Assembly: GCA_036732565.1 (NCBI GenBank)
Contig: DAINCF010000107.1
Span: 1 to 16,352, forward strand
Length of the DNA stretch: 16,352 nt
Direction of reading: 5' to 3'
Origin: JAIVJN01 sp036732565
GTDB taxonomy: Bacteria; Acidobacteriota; Vicinamibacteria; Vicinamibacterales; UBA2999
The notes beneath the pieces were generated by a model. It ran no database searches. It was not told the DNA's origin and worked only from the letters and a program-made list of their open reading frames with translations. A program made the position numbers and the translations under genes. Positions 1 to 7,703 of the stretch are shown piece by piece (position 1 is the first letter of the stretch; every line of letters begins with the position of its first letter).

Positions 1-1548
1 CGTGCTGCGCTCGGCGCCAGCGACGGCGCGCTCCGGCGCACGCTGCTGGCCGAAAGCCTCGTGCTCTGCGGCGTCGGCGCCGTGCTGGGCGTGTTGCTGG
101 CGCAACCGCTGGTGGCAGTGCTCGCGCAGTTCGCCGCGCGCTTCTCGGTGCGGGCGCTGGAGGTCACCGTCGACACCAGCCTGCTCTGGGTGGGCGCCGG
201 TCTCGCGATTGCGGCGGCCGTGTTGCTCGCGTACGTGCCCCGACTCCCGTCGGCGAGCCGGGTCGGCCCGCTTCACGCGGACCGACCAGCCAGCACGGGT
301 CTATTGGGTCGCAGAGCGACGCCACGTGGTGACGGTGCCGGTGTGCGGATCACGTCGGGCACCAATCACCGTCTGCGGCTGTTTGCGATGACGCAGATTG
401 CGTTCTCGTTCGTGCTGCTGGCCGGTGCGGGCGCGCTCCTAGCCTCGCTCATCGCCCTGCAGACGGCGAACACTGGCTACCGCATGGGGCAGGTGCTGGC
501 CCTCGACGTACCCCCGCCCGCGACGGGGGTCGGCGGCCCGCAGGTGGTCGACTTCTTCCAGGAAGCGACACAACGCATCGGCAGGCTGCCTGGTGTGGAG
601 GGCGTCGCAGCTGGGAGCTTCGTGCCGTGGCGGGACGCCGGCAGCCCTCTCACATTCCAGTTCGCCGCTGAGGGTTACACGACCGCGGATGGCGAAGAGA
701 ACCCGCATGGGCGGATACGGCTCGTCGCGCCTGGCTTCTTCCCGGTGCTCGGCGTCCCGATGCTTGCCGGCCGCGACTTCACGGACGAAGACCGCGCCGA
801 AAGCGAACCGGTGGTGATCGTGAGTGAGAGTCTCGCGCAGCGGTTGTTCCCGAACGGCGACGCGCTGAATCGGAAACTGTGGTGGACCGACCCGGTGTTT
901 GGCCCGCCGCTGCCGCGCCGGATCATCGGCGTCGTCACCGACGTCGACGATGAGAACGTGGTGCGCGGACCGGCGCTCACTGTCTATCATCCCGTTCAGC
1001 AGATGGGTTTTGCCGGCCGCCTGTTCGTGCACGCGGCGGGCGATCCCTACGCGCTGGTGCCCGCGGTGACGCGCACCATTCGAGAGATCTCCGCGAATCA
1101 GCCCGTCGAGCGCATCGCCACGCTCGACGACGTGCGCGCGGAAGTGTTGGCGCCGGAGCGGTTGAACGCCATTGTCTTCTCCGGATTCGCCGGCGTCGCG
1201 TTGCTCATCACCGTGGTTGGCGTCGCGGGCGTCCTGGCGTTCTCGGTGAGCGCACGCACGCACGAGTTCGGTGTCCGGCTCGCCGTCGGTTCGACGCCGC
1301 GCCAATTGCTGATGCGCGTCTTGTCCGAGGGAGCGCTCATCGTGTCGATCGGGATCGTCGTGGGCGCCGTGGGCGGTTACGCTTTTGCCGGCATGGCGGC
1401 GAGCTATCTCGACAACGTCCGCCTGCCGGGCGTGCTGCCCATGCTGAGCGCCGCGGCCGTTCTGGTCGCCGCGGCGGTGCTCGCGTCGCTGATGCCTGCC
1501 GCGAGAGCGTCGCGTGTGGACGTCCTGCGCGCGCTCAAGTCGGAGTAA
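1..1548 (+). CDS. ADOP-type ABC transporter permease (MacB/FtsX family), 5' end cut off by the window
   Basis: The reading frame is open from base 1 to TAA at 1546-1548, giving 515 visible residues. Family members usually have about 800, so roughly the first 300 are missing. The fragment opens with the end of the first FtsX-type permease unit (RAALGAS, then hydrophobic segments near residues 21-40 and 61-80). A new membrane segment follows at about 123-151, then a MacB-like periplasmic domain (about 155-380, with typical APGFFPVLGVPMLAGRDF and VIVSESLAQRLFP stretches). The second FtsX unit has membrane segments near 390-417, 443-465 and 480-500 and ends in the family signature PAARASRVDVLRALKSE. 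ADOP proteins are inner-membrane permeases without a linked ATPase; their substrate is generally unknown, though MacB relatives work on lipoproteins, peptides or drugs. The ATG codons inside the frame are not the true start. Family call is secure, function is not. Confidence 0.93.
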   Translation, partial: RAALGASDGALRRTLLAESLVLCGVGAVLGVLLAQPLVAVLAQFAARFSVRALEVTVDTSLLWVGAGLAIAAAVLLAYVPRLPSASRVGPLHADRPASTGLLGRRATPRGDGAGVRITSGTNHRLRLFAMTQIAFSFVLLAGAGALLASLIALQTANTGYRMGQVLALDVPPPATGVGGPQVVDFFQEATQRIGRLPGVEGVAAGSFVPWRDAGSPLTFQFAAEGYTTADGEENPHGRIRLVAPGFFPVLGVPMLAGRDFTDEDRAESEPVVIVSESLAQRLFPNGDALNRKLWWTDPVFGPPLPRRIIGVVTDVDDENVVRGPALTVYHPVQQMGFAGRLFVHAAGDPYALVPAVTRTIREISANQPVERIATLDDVRAEVLAPERLNAIVFSGFAGVALLITVVGVAGVLAFSVSARTHEFGVRLAVGSTPRQLLMRVLSEGALIVSIGIVVGAVGGYAFAGMAASYLDNVRLPGVLPMLSAAAVLVAAAVLASLMPAARASRVDVLRALKSE

Positions 1549-1560
1549 GGCGATTCGTAC

Positions 1561-1627
1561 GTAGCGCAGGCCTTCAGGCCTGCCGCGTCCGCGGCGCATC
1601 CGGGGCAGGCCTAAAGGCCTGCGCTAC
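1561..1627. repeat. Nested palindromic intergenic repeat (REP/BIME-like), possible bidirectional terminator
   Basis: Two 24-base arms (1561-1584 and 1604-1627) are reverse complements with one mismatch and enclose a 19-base loop. Each arm is also a small palindrome: GCAGGCCT-TC-AGGCCTGC in the left arm and the same with a TA/AA centre in the right. The element lies between the stop codons of two convergent genes (1548 and 1651). A large transcript hairpin could form on either strand, but neither side has a clear run of U, so termination is only possible. Translated, the arms read AQAFRPA, which I remember from dispersed repeats in acidobacterial genomes. Confidence 0.85.
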
Positions 1628-1650
1628 ATACGTCAATTCACAACGCGCTC

Positions 1651-4446
1651 TTACGGGACGACGATCGTCTGCGGCGTCGTCGCGGGACTCGCGCCGCAGG
1701 GGTTCACCGCCACCACGCTGACGGTGTAGGAGCCCGGGGGCGCCTGACCGCCCAGCGCTCGCAGCGTCGTCGGGAAGCTGAAGTTGAGCGCACCCGAGAT
1801 GTTCAATATGAAGCTCTCCGCGGCCGGGCCTGACGCGGGTGGCTCCCAAACAACGTTGGCGGTATCGCCAAGCCGGTACCCCAGGAAGCTCGACGGCGTC
1901 TCCGGCGGGCCGGAGCACGGGGACGGGACCGTCAGGGTTGTCGGGGCGGAGGCTGAACTGACACCCCCTCCGTTCACCGCTTGCAGGCGCAGCGTATAGG
2001 TGCCGCCAGGCACATTGGTAACGGCGATCGTTTCCGTGAGGTCGAGCGGGATTTGCGCGACGACCGATCCGGTGACATCGAGCACGAGGCTGGCCGGCGC
2101 TCCGCCGCCGAATGTGTTGCGCCAGGCCAGCACCACGCCGTTCCCATTCGTGGCGGTGCTGAACAGGTCGGGCGCCGAGGGAGCGACCGGCACGTCGACG
2201 TGCACGCGAATCTCGTTCGACGCCGCGCTCTTGTCCGCTCCTCGTGTGGCGTGCATCCGGACAAAGAAACTCCCTCTCGGCGCGACCACCGAGAAGATCG
2301 GCGTGTCGCTGCCGGTCGGAATGCCCGCCAGTACCTGACCGGGATTGATCCCGCCCTCCAGCACGAATTCCGTCGGGGGCGGCCCGAGCAGGGGCGACTT
2401 GAAGCGGAACGTGACGACATTGCCCGACATGGCCGAGACGTACAGGTCGGTCGGCGGCTGCACCGTCGTCGGTCCGGCGACGCTCAGGATGAACGCGGTC
2501 GACGCCGAGAGGCTCCCATCGCTGACGGTCACCGTGATCGTCGCGGTTCCCACTTGATTGATCGCCGGCGTCACGGTCACGGTGCGGCTCGCCCCGGCGC
2601 CCGCCAACGCGATGTTCGCATCCGGCACCAAGACGGTATTGGACGAACTGGCGGAAACGACCAGGACACCCGCTGGCGACTCGAGATCGCCGACGGTGAA
2701 GGCAATCGCCCCGGTGTTGCCATTGGCGGGGATCGTCTGGTTCGCAATCGCGGAGATCGTCGGCGCCGTGTTGGACGCATTGATGATGCTGACGGTCTCC
2801 ATCTGCGTGAACGTCAGCGATTGCACGCCCGGCGAGTCGATGACGCCGTCCGGGGGAGTCGTGTCTCCCGACACCACCCTCGACTCCGCATCGTAACTGA
2901 GCGTATCCGCGCCGTCCCCGCCTCGCAGCGCTGGCGTGCCACTCGCGAATGCCTTGGCGTTGAAGAGATCGCTTGCGGTCCCGCCGATGAGCAACTCGAC
3001 GAAGCGGAACGTGACCAGACTGGTGATGTTCCCTTGATTCGGGGCCGTCACATTCCAGGTGTTTGCGACGTTCGGTCCTGTCAGCGTATCGCCGTCGCCG
3101 GTGCCGGCGTGGGCATTGAAGGTCACCGCGCCGGCCGAGGACGGGACATAGACGTAGTCTTCGTTCCCCTCGAACCCGTTCAGGTTCAGCGTCGTCAACG
3201 ATGCAACCCCTGTCAGATCGTTGACGTTGAACGTGTCGTTACCGCCGATGCCATTCACGATCAGCGTCTCGACGGTGCCGATGTCGAGATTGAACTGCCC
3301 AACGTTGGCCCGGTCGAGAGCCAACCGCGTGCCGTTCGCCGATACCACGAAAAAATCGGCGCTCGAGACGCTGCCGTTGACGTGCACTGTATCGCCGTCC
3401 GCGCCGCCCTCGTCCGTGTCCGAGCCGTCGCCGTTGCTCCACACGAGCACGTCCGCACCTGCACCACCGATGAGGGTGTCGTTTGCGGGCCCGCCCGCGA
3501 TCCAATCCGCGCCGCCGCTCCCATCGATCAGATTGGCGGTGAAGTTGCCCACAAGGCTGTCCGCACCCGAGCCTCCGAGGGCGCCTTCGAAGTTGGCGAT
3601 ACCAGTGGTGCCGGTTGCCCAGCCGGCTCCGAGGTCGACGTTGCCACCGGAAAAGAGCTGACCGCGAACGGCGCCGCCTGGGAACGCCGCCGTGTGGATG
3701 TTGACGTAGGTCCCGCCTCCCAGAAAGGCCGCTTCGTCGGCGCTTGGGAGCAGCAGTCCGGTCGCCGTGAACGTGAAGCCGGTGCCGGTGGGGACGAGCG
3801 GGGCCACCCCGGTGAAATCGACGATGATCGGACCGTTCACGCCGACGACCGCGCGGTGAATATGAAAGCCGGTAACGTCCGCGGGCAGGAGATTCGTCAC
3901 GGTCACCGTGATATCGAAGGTGTGCGTGGTGATGTCGTAGTTGGTGACGGTTGCCGTGCCGGTGGCCGCGTGCGTGGTGGGCGGATTCTCCTGGTCCGAC
4001 CCGAGCGTCGCGCTCAAGCCGGTGGTTCCGAGTCCGAGGTTCGCAGTGATCCCGGCCGTGGACGTCGAGTAGGAAATCGTATCGACGCCCACGCCGCCGT
4101 CGATTGCGCCTCGCAGATTGATGCCGTTGCCGAGCGCGATCGTGTCGTGTCCGTCGCCGGCATTGATGTTGATGATGCCGGTGGTGCTCGCCACCGTCTG
4201 GTCGCCAAGCACAGTGGTGTCGAAATCGGCATCGCTGTTGAAGCCGGTGTCGAGGAGAGAGCGATTGTGACGGAACAGCCCGCCCGACTCCGTGATCGAC
4301 AACAAATCGTTGGCCGCATCACCGGTCATCGTCGCGGTCGATCCCACGACGGTCGACGTATAGGCCGCGTAGACGGCAGAAGGATTGGCAAGGAACAGTA
4401 GAACGGTAAAGACTCCGATCGTGCACTGACAGCACCGCGTCCTCAT
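1651..4446 (-). CDS. Large secreted multidomain protein: RTX-like, CHRD, Ig-like and fibronectin-III-like domains (paralogue A)
   Basis: 931 residues. A Sec signal peptide covers residues 1-27 (hydrophobic core GVFTVLLFLA, likely cleavage after VYA). RTX-like Gly/Asp motifs follow at about 94-125 (NINAGDGHDTI), then a CHRD domain at about 143-266 (VTGFHIH, GTYVNIHTAAFPGGAVRGQL), and a second RTX block at about 288-355 (GGSGADSLVGN, GGAGADVLVW). A Gly/Asp-rich repeat region (355-555) follows, then an Ig/cadherin-like domain (about 560-657) and three FnIII-like domains (about 663-750, 755-841, 844-931). The mature protein has only two cysteines, C844 and C917, both in the last domain, so one disulfide is plausible. 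No PEP-CTERM, LPXTG, type IX or autotransporter tail is seen; the protein ends TIVVP. ATG is preceded by AGGGGGA. The likely role is a calcium-binding surface or matrix protein, by inference from domains only. The gene next upstream is a close paralogue. Confidence 0.9.
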   Translation of the reverse strand: MRTRCCQCTIGVFTVLLFLANPSAVYAAYTSTVVGSTATMTGDAANDLLSITESGGLFRHNRSLLDTGFNSDADFDTTVLGDQTVASTTGIININAGDGHDTIALGNGINLRGAIDGGVGVDTISYSTSTAGITANLGLGTTGLSATLGSDQENPPTTHAATGTATVTNYDITTHTFDITVTVTNLLPADVTGFHIHRAVVGVNGPIIVDFTGVAPLVPTGTGFTFTATGLLLPSADEAAFLGGGTYVNIHTAAFPGGAVRGQLFSGGNVDLGAGWATGTTGIANFEGALGGSGADSLVGNFTANLIDGSGGADWIAGGPANDTLIGGAGADVLVWSNGDGSDTDEGGADGDTVHVNGSVSSADFFVVSANGTRLALDRANVGQFNLDIGTVETLIVNGIGGNDTFNVNDLTGVASLTTLNLNGFEGNEDYVYVPSSAGAVTFNAHAGTGDGDTLTGPNVANTWNVTAPNQGNITSLVTFRFVELLIGGTASDLFNAKAFASGTPALRGGDGADTLSYDAESRVVSGDTTPPDGVIDSPGVQSLTFTQMETVSIINASNTAPTISAIANQTIPANGNTGAIAFTVGDLESPAGVLVVSASSSNTVLVPDANIALAGAGASRTVTVTPAINQVGTATITVTVSDGSLSASTAFILSVAGPTTVQPPTDLYVSAMSGNVVTFRFKSPLLGPPPTEFVLEGGINPGQVLAGIPTGSDTPIFSVVAPRGSFFVRMHATRGADKSAASNEIRVHVDVPVAPSAPDLFSTATNGNGVVLAWRNTFGGGAPASLVLDVTGSVVAQIPLDLTETIAVTNVPGGTYTLRLQAVNGGGVSSASAPTTLTVPSPCSGPPETPSSFLGYRLGDTANVVWEPPASGPAAESFILNISGALNFSFPTTLRALGGQAPPGSYTVSVVAVNPCGASPATTPQTIVVP

Positions 4447-4448
4447 GC

Positions 4449-4491
4449 TTCCCCCTGGGCCATCGAGATGGTGAACGGTGATGGCCCAGGG
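4449..4491 (-). promoter_or_regulatory. Leader hairpin overlapping the ribosome-binding site of the 931-aa gene
   Basis: Read on the minus strand, CCCTGGGCCATC (4491-4480) and GATGGCCCAGGG (4464-4453) form a perfect 12-bp stem with a 15-base loop. The 3' arm runs directly into the Shine-Dalgarno AGGGGGA, and the ATG lies 6 bases beyond the arm. A folded leader would therefore hold part of the ribosome-binding site in the stem. The paralogous leader upstream of 7451 lacks this stem. The pairing is seen directly; a regulatory role is inferred. Confidence 0.6.
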
Positions 4492-4505
4492 CAGCTTACT
4501 TCAAC
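4491..4505 (-). promoter_or_regulatory. Conserved leader element GTTGARGTAAGCTGC, copy in front of paralogue A
   Basis: The minus strand reads GTTGAAGTAAGCTGC. Its 3' edge lies 44 bases upstream of the ATG. The same element with one difference lies at the same distance in front of paralogue B, although the bases between element and start codon are poorly conserved. TTGAAG resembles a -35 box, but no -10 box is seen at the right spacing. It could be a transcription-factor site, part of a promoter, or a relic of the gene duplication. Confidence 0.45.
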
Positions 4506-4562
4506 ACGCGGACTTGTGGGCGCCGCAGGCGCGGACATCTCCTTTCGCACGCAGGCGACCGA

Positions 4563-4674
4563 CTAGTGGAGCGTCTCAACAGAATTACTACCGTCTACCG
4601 AGAGCTCAGGGAGCAGTTTCCCGGCCGCTCCTACGGAACGGCCGGTTGTGATTTTCGACGGTACATCCCACTAG
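4563..4674 (+). repeat. 112-bp dispersed repeat with internal hairpin, copy 1 (MITE/REP-like)
   Basis: Begins CTAGTGGAGCGT and ends ACATCCCACTAG, so the outer 7 bases (CTAGTGG) form terminal inverted repeats and further bases match imperfectly. The centre holds CCGGCCGCTCC (4621-4631), loop TAC, GGAACGGCCGG (4635-4645): an 11-bp stem with one mismatch. A second copy of identical length lies at 8262-8373 in the same orientation, with roughly nine in ten bases the same by eye. This copy ends 2 bases before the stop codon of the 924-aa gene. No long open frame is in it. It may be a non-autonomous mobile element or a REP-like unit; no transposase is in the window. Confidence 0.85.
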
Positions 4675-4676
4675 GC

Positions 4677-7451
4677 CTACGGGATGACGATCGTCTGTGG
4701 CGCCGACGCCGGACTCGACCCGCACGGGTTCACCGCTGTCACACTGATCGTGTACGAGCCCGGCGGGGCCTGACCGGCCAGCGCTCTCAGCGTCGTGGGG
4801 ATGCTGCCGTTGAGCGCACCCGAGACGTTCAGCACGTAGCTCTCCGCGGCCGGACCTGCCGCCGGCGGATCCCAGACGACGTTGGCGATGTTGCCGACGC
4901 GATAGGCCAGGGCGTTCGACGGCACCTCTGGCGGACCGGAGCACGCGGAAGGAACCGTCAGGGTTACCGGGGCGGAGGCGGGGCTGACGCCACCGCCGTT
5001 CACCGCACCCAAGCGTAGCGTATAGGTTCCGGCTGGCACACCCGTAACGGCGATGGTTTCCGTGAGGCCGAGGGGGATCTGCGCGACGACCGAACCCGTG
5101 ACATCGAGCACGATACCGGCCGGCGCACCGCCGCTGAACGTGTTTCGCCAGGCCAGCACCACGCCGTTCCCATTCGTGGTGGTGCTGAACATGTCGGGCG
5201 CCGAGGGAGCGACCGGGACGTTGACGTGCAGGCGAATCTCGTTCGACGCCGCACTCCTCTCCGCTCCCCGGGTGGCGTGCATCCGCACGAAGAAACTCCC
5301 GGTCGGCGCGACTAGCGAGAATATCGGCGCGTCGCTGCCGGTGGCAAGGCTCGCCAGTACCTCACTGGGATTGAGCCCGCCCTCGATGACGAATCCCGTT
5401 GCCGGCGGACCGAGCACTGCGGCCTTGAAGCGGAACGTGACCTGGTTGCCCGACATGGCGGAGACGTACAGGTCCGTCGGCGGTTGCACCGTCGTCGGTG
5501 CGTTGACCGTGAGCAGGAAGCCGGTCGATGCCGAGTTGGTGCCATCGCTGACGGTCACCGTAATCGTGGCCGATCCCGCGCGATCCGCCGCTGGCGTCAC
5601 CGTCACGGTGCGGCTCGCTCCGGTCCCTCCGAACACGATGTTCGCGGTCGGCACCAACGTCGTATCCGACGAGCTCGCCGACAGCGTCAGATTGCCCACC
5701 GGCGTTTCGACATCACCGATCGTGAAGGCCAACGCCGCGGTGCTGCTGTTGGCGTTGATGGCCTGATTCGCAATTGCCGTGATCGTCGGCGAGGTGTTGA
5801 CGGCTTCCATCCCGGTGAAGGTGAGCGACTGCACCCCCGGCGAGTCGATGACGCCGTCCGGAGGCGTCGTGTCGCCGGAGACGGGCCGCCCCTCCGCGTT
5901 GTAGTTGAGCGTGTCGGTGCCGTCGCCGCCTGCCACCGTTGGCGTGCCACTCGCGAAGGCTTTGACATTGAATGTATCGCTGCCGGTCCCGCCGGTGAGG
6001 GCTTCGACGAAGCGGAACGCGGCCACCAGACCCGTGATGTTGCCCAGGTTTGCGGCCGTCACATTCCATGTGGTGGCGCCGTTCGGTCCTTGAAGCGTGT
6101 CGGCGCCCGTGCCGCCATGGGCATTGAACACGAACGCACCGGCGGAGGTCGGAACGTAGGTGAAGGTGTCACCGCCGTCGAACCCGTTCAGATTCATCGT
6201 CGTCAGCGTCGCGACACCGGCCAGGTCGTTGACCGTAAACGTGTCGTCGCCGCCGATGCCGTTGACCGTCAGCGACTCCACCGTGCCGATGTCGAGGCTG
6301 AATAGCCCGACGTTGGTCCGGTCGAAATCGATCCGCGCTCCATTTGCCGAGACCGTAAAAACGTCCGTGCCCGCGGTGCTGCCGTTGACCTGGACGATGT
6401 CGCTGTCCGCGCCGCCTTCGTCGATGTCCGAGCCGTCGCCGTTGCTCCACACCAGCACGTCCGCGCCCGCGTCGCCGCCCATGGTGTCCGCGCCGGGACC
6501 ACCCACGATGAAGTCCGCGCCGCCGCCTCCATTCAACGTGTTGGCGCCGAAGCTACCTACCAGGCTGTCCGCGCCCGTTCCTCCTGTCGCGTTCTCGACG
6601 TTGGCCACGCCCGTCGTGCTGCTCGCCACGCCCGTTGCCAAGTTGACGTTGCCTCCAGTAAAGAGCTGACCGCGAATCGCACCGGCTGGGAACGCGGCCG
6701 TATGGATATTGACGTACGTGCCGCCTCCCAGGAATGCCGCCTCCCTGACAGCCGGGAGCGTCAGGCCGGTCGCGGTGAACGTAAAACCCGTCCCCGCGGG
6801 GACGAGCGGGGCCACTCCGGTGAAGTCGACGATGATCGGTCCGTTCACACCAACGGTCGCCGCGTGAATATGAAACCCGGTCACGTCACCAGGCGGCAGA
6901 TCGGCAACGGTCACGTTGATATCGAAGGTCCGTGTGGCGACGCTGTAGTTCGTGACGATCGCCGTGCCTGTGCCTGCGTGCGTGGTCGGCGGGACCTCCT
7001 GATCGGCGCCGAGCGTTGCGCTCAAGCCCGTGGCTCCCAGTCCGAGGTTTGCGCTGATTGCGGCCGTCGACGCCGCGTAGTCGATCGTATCGTTGCCGAT
7101 GCCGCCGTCGATCGCGCCCCGCAGATCGATGGCGTCGCCGATGACGATCGTGTCGTCTCCGTCTCCCGCGTTGATGTTGATGATGCCGGTGGTGGAGGAC
7201 AGTGTCTGGTCACCGGCCAGAGCGGTATCGAAATCGAACTCGCTGTTGAATCCCGGATCGCCGGCGCGGTTGTGACGGAAGAACCCGCCCGACTGCGTGA
7301 TCGAGAGCGTCTCGCCCGTCGAATCACCGGTCATCGTCGCGGTCGACCCGACGACGGCCGACGTGTAGGCCGCGTGGACGGCAGAAGGATTGGCAAGGAC
7401 CAGCAGCACTGCCGAGACCGCGATCGTGCGCGAATAGCACCGCGTATCCAT
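4677..7451 (-). CDS. Large secreted multidomain protein: RTX-like, CHRD, Ig-like and fibronectin-III-like domains (paralogue B)
   Basis: 924 residues, same domain order as the 931-aa gene just downstream. Signal peptide 1-27 (core AVSAVLLVLA, cleavage likely after VHA); RTX-like motifs about 94-124 (NAGDGDDTIVIG, GGIGNDTI); CHRD about 142-265; second RTX block about 288-345 (GGTGADSLVGS, GGPGADTMGGDAGADVL); Gly/Asp-rich region to about 550; Ig/cadherin-like about 553-650; three FnIII-like domains to the end. The last 271 residues align with paralogue A without gaps at about 80% identity by eye. C837 and C910 are the only mature cysteines and match the pair in A. ATG is preceded by GGGAGAG (spacing about 8). 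Stop is TAG, 3 bases from the 112-bp repeat. Likely exported and calcium-binding; whether it is surface-bound or released cannot be told. A separate promoter for A is likely, because the repeat and a further 116 bases lie between the two genes. Confidence 0.9.
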   Translation of the reverse strand: MDTRCYSRTIAVSAVLLVLANPSAVHAAYTSAVVGSTATMTGDSTGETLSITQSGGFFRHNRAGDPGFNSEFDFDTALAGDQTLSSTTGIININAGDGDDTIVIGDAIDLRGAIDGGIGNDTIDYAASTAAISANLGLGATGLSATLGADQEVPPTTHAGTGTAIVTNYSVATRTFDINVTVADLPPGDVTGFHIHAATVGVNGPIIVDFTGVAPLVPAGTGFTFTATGLTLPAVREAAFLGGGTYVNIHTAAFPAGAIRGQLFTGGNVNLATGVASSTTGVANVENATGGTGADSLVGSFGANTLNGGGGADFIVGGPGADTMGGDAGADVLVWSNGDGSDIDEGGADSDIVQVNGSTAGTDVFTVSANGARIDFDRTNVGLFSLDIGTVESLTVNGIGGDDTFTVNDLAGVATLTTMNLNGFDGGDTFTYVPTSAGAFVFNAHGGTGADTLQGPNGATTWNVTAANLGNITGLVAAFRFVEALTGGTGSDTFNVKAFASGTPTVAGGDGTDTLNYNAEGRPVSGDTTPPDGVIDSPGVQSLTFTGMEAVNTSPTITAIANQAINANSSTAALAFTIGDVETPVGNLTLSASSSDTTLVPTANIVFGGTGASRTVTVTPAADRAGSATITVTVSDGTNSASTGFLLTVNAPTTVQPPTDLYVSAMSGNQVTFRFKAAVLGPPATGFVIEGGLNPSEVLASLATGSDAPIFSLVAPTGSFFVRMHATRGAERSAASNEIRLHVNVPVAPSAPDMFSTTTNGNGVVLAWRNTFSGGAPAGIVLDVTGSVVAQIPLGLTETIAVTGVPAGTYTLRLGAVNGGGVSPASAPVTLTVPSACSGPPEVPSNALAYRVGNIANVVWDPPAAGPAAESYVLNVSGALNGSIPTTLRALAGQAPPGSYTISVTAVNPCGSSPASAPQTIVIP

Positions 7452-7495
7452 CTTTGTCTCTCCCAGACCACCAAAAGTTCAGGCGGTAACGCGAC

Positions 7496-7510
7496 GCAGC
7501 TTACCTCAAC
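7496..7510 (-). promoter_or_regulatory. Conserved leader element GTTGARGTAAGCTGC, copy in front of paralogue B
   Basis: The minus strand reads GTTGAGGTAAGCTGC, 14 of 15 bases identical to the element in front of paralogue A, and again exactly 44 bases from the ATG. The intervening bases are mostly different; here they hold only a short stem (ACCGCC / GGTGGT with one G-U pair). The fixed position supports a shared function in expression, but recent common descent of the leader explains it as well. Confidence 0.45.
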
Positions 7511-7691
7511 CGGGCCAGCTGGCGCGCGGGCCGGATATTGGCACACGCCGTTATCGCTGAGGTCGGGCGCGGAGAGCGTCCTCCAGGTGCCGCATCGACG
7601 CGGACGCATCTTAAGAAATGCTCCAATTTCGTGACGTACGGGCGGGCACGGGCATTGCACTGTCCCCGAATAGGTCAATGATGACCGTTAC

Positions 7692-7698
7692 AGGAAGG
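7692..7698 (+). promoter_or_regulatory. Ribosome-binding site AGGAAGG that supports a GTG start
   Basis: AGGAAGG lies 5 bases before GTG at 7704. The next in-frame ATG (7719, residue 6) has only a weaker AGGA close to it. The longer form also gives the basic N-terminus expected of a signal peptide (MNRIRM). Confidence 0.6.
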
Positions 7699-7703
7699 TC
7701 GAC

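Larger units (their letters stand above)
7452..7703. other. Divergent intergenic region between paralogue B and the glycine-zipper gene
   Basis: 252 bases that must carry promoters for both flanking genes. Besides the leader element at 7496-7510 and the Shine-Dalgarno at 7692-7698, I see nothing firm. TTGCAC at 7655-7660 could be a -35 box for the plus-strand gene, but no convincing -10 box follows at 16-18 bases. No RNA gene or large hairpin was recognised. Confidence 0.5.

Noticed and set aside
439..1599. 386-codon minus-strand frame opposite the ADOP permease
   Set aside because: Arg/His-rich composition with no motif; the plus strand has clear permease signatures through the same bases.
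1981..4401. 806-codon plus-strand open frame opposite paralogue A
   Set aside because: Its translation is Arg/Asp/Gly/Val-rich without any fold or motif, and it mirrors the minus-strand RTX gene, which has a signal peptide, domains and a paralogue. It is a GC-rich shadow frame.
4621..4645. Hairpin of repeat copy 1 as a terminator for the 924-aa gene
   Set aside because: On the minus strand the stem is followed by GAAACTGC, with no run of U, so it is not a standard intrinsic terminator in that direction.
1651..7451. Type I secretion substrate (RTX toxin) reading of the two large proteins
   Set aside because: Both have N-terminal Sec signals, lack a C-terminal type I signal, and no HlyB/HlyD/TolC-type genes or lipase/protease/toxin domains are in the window.
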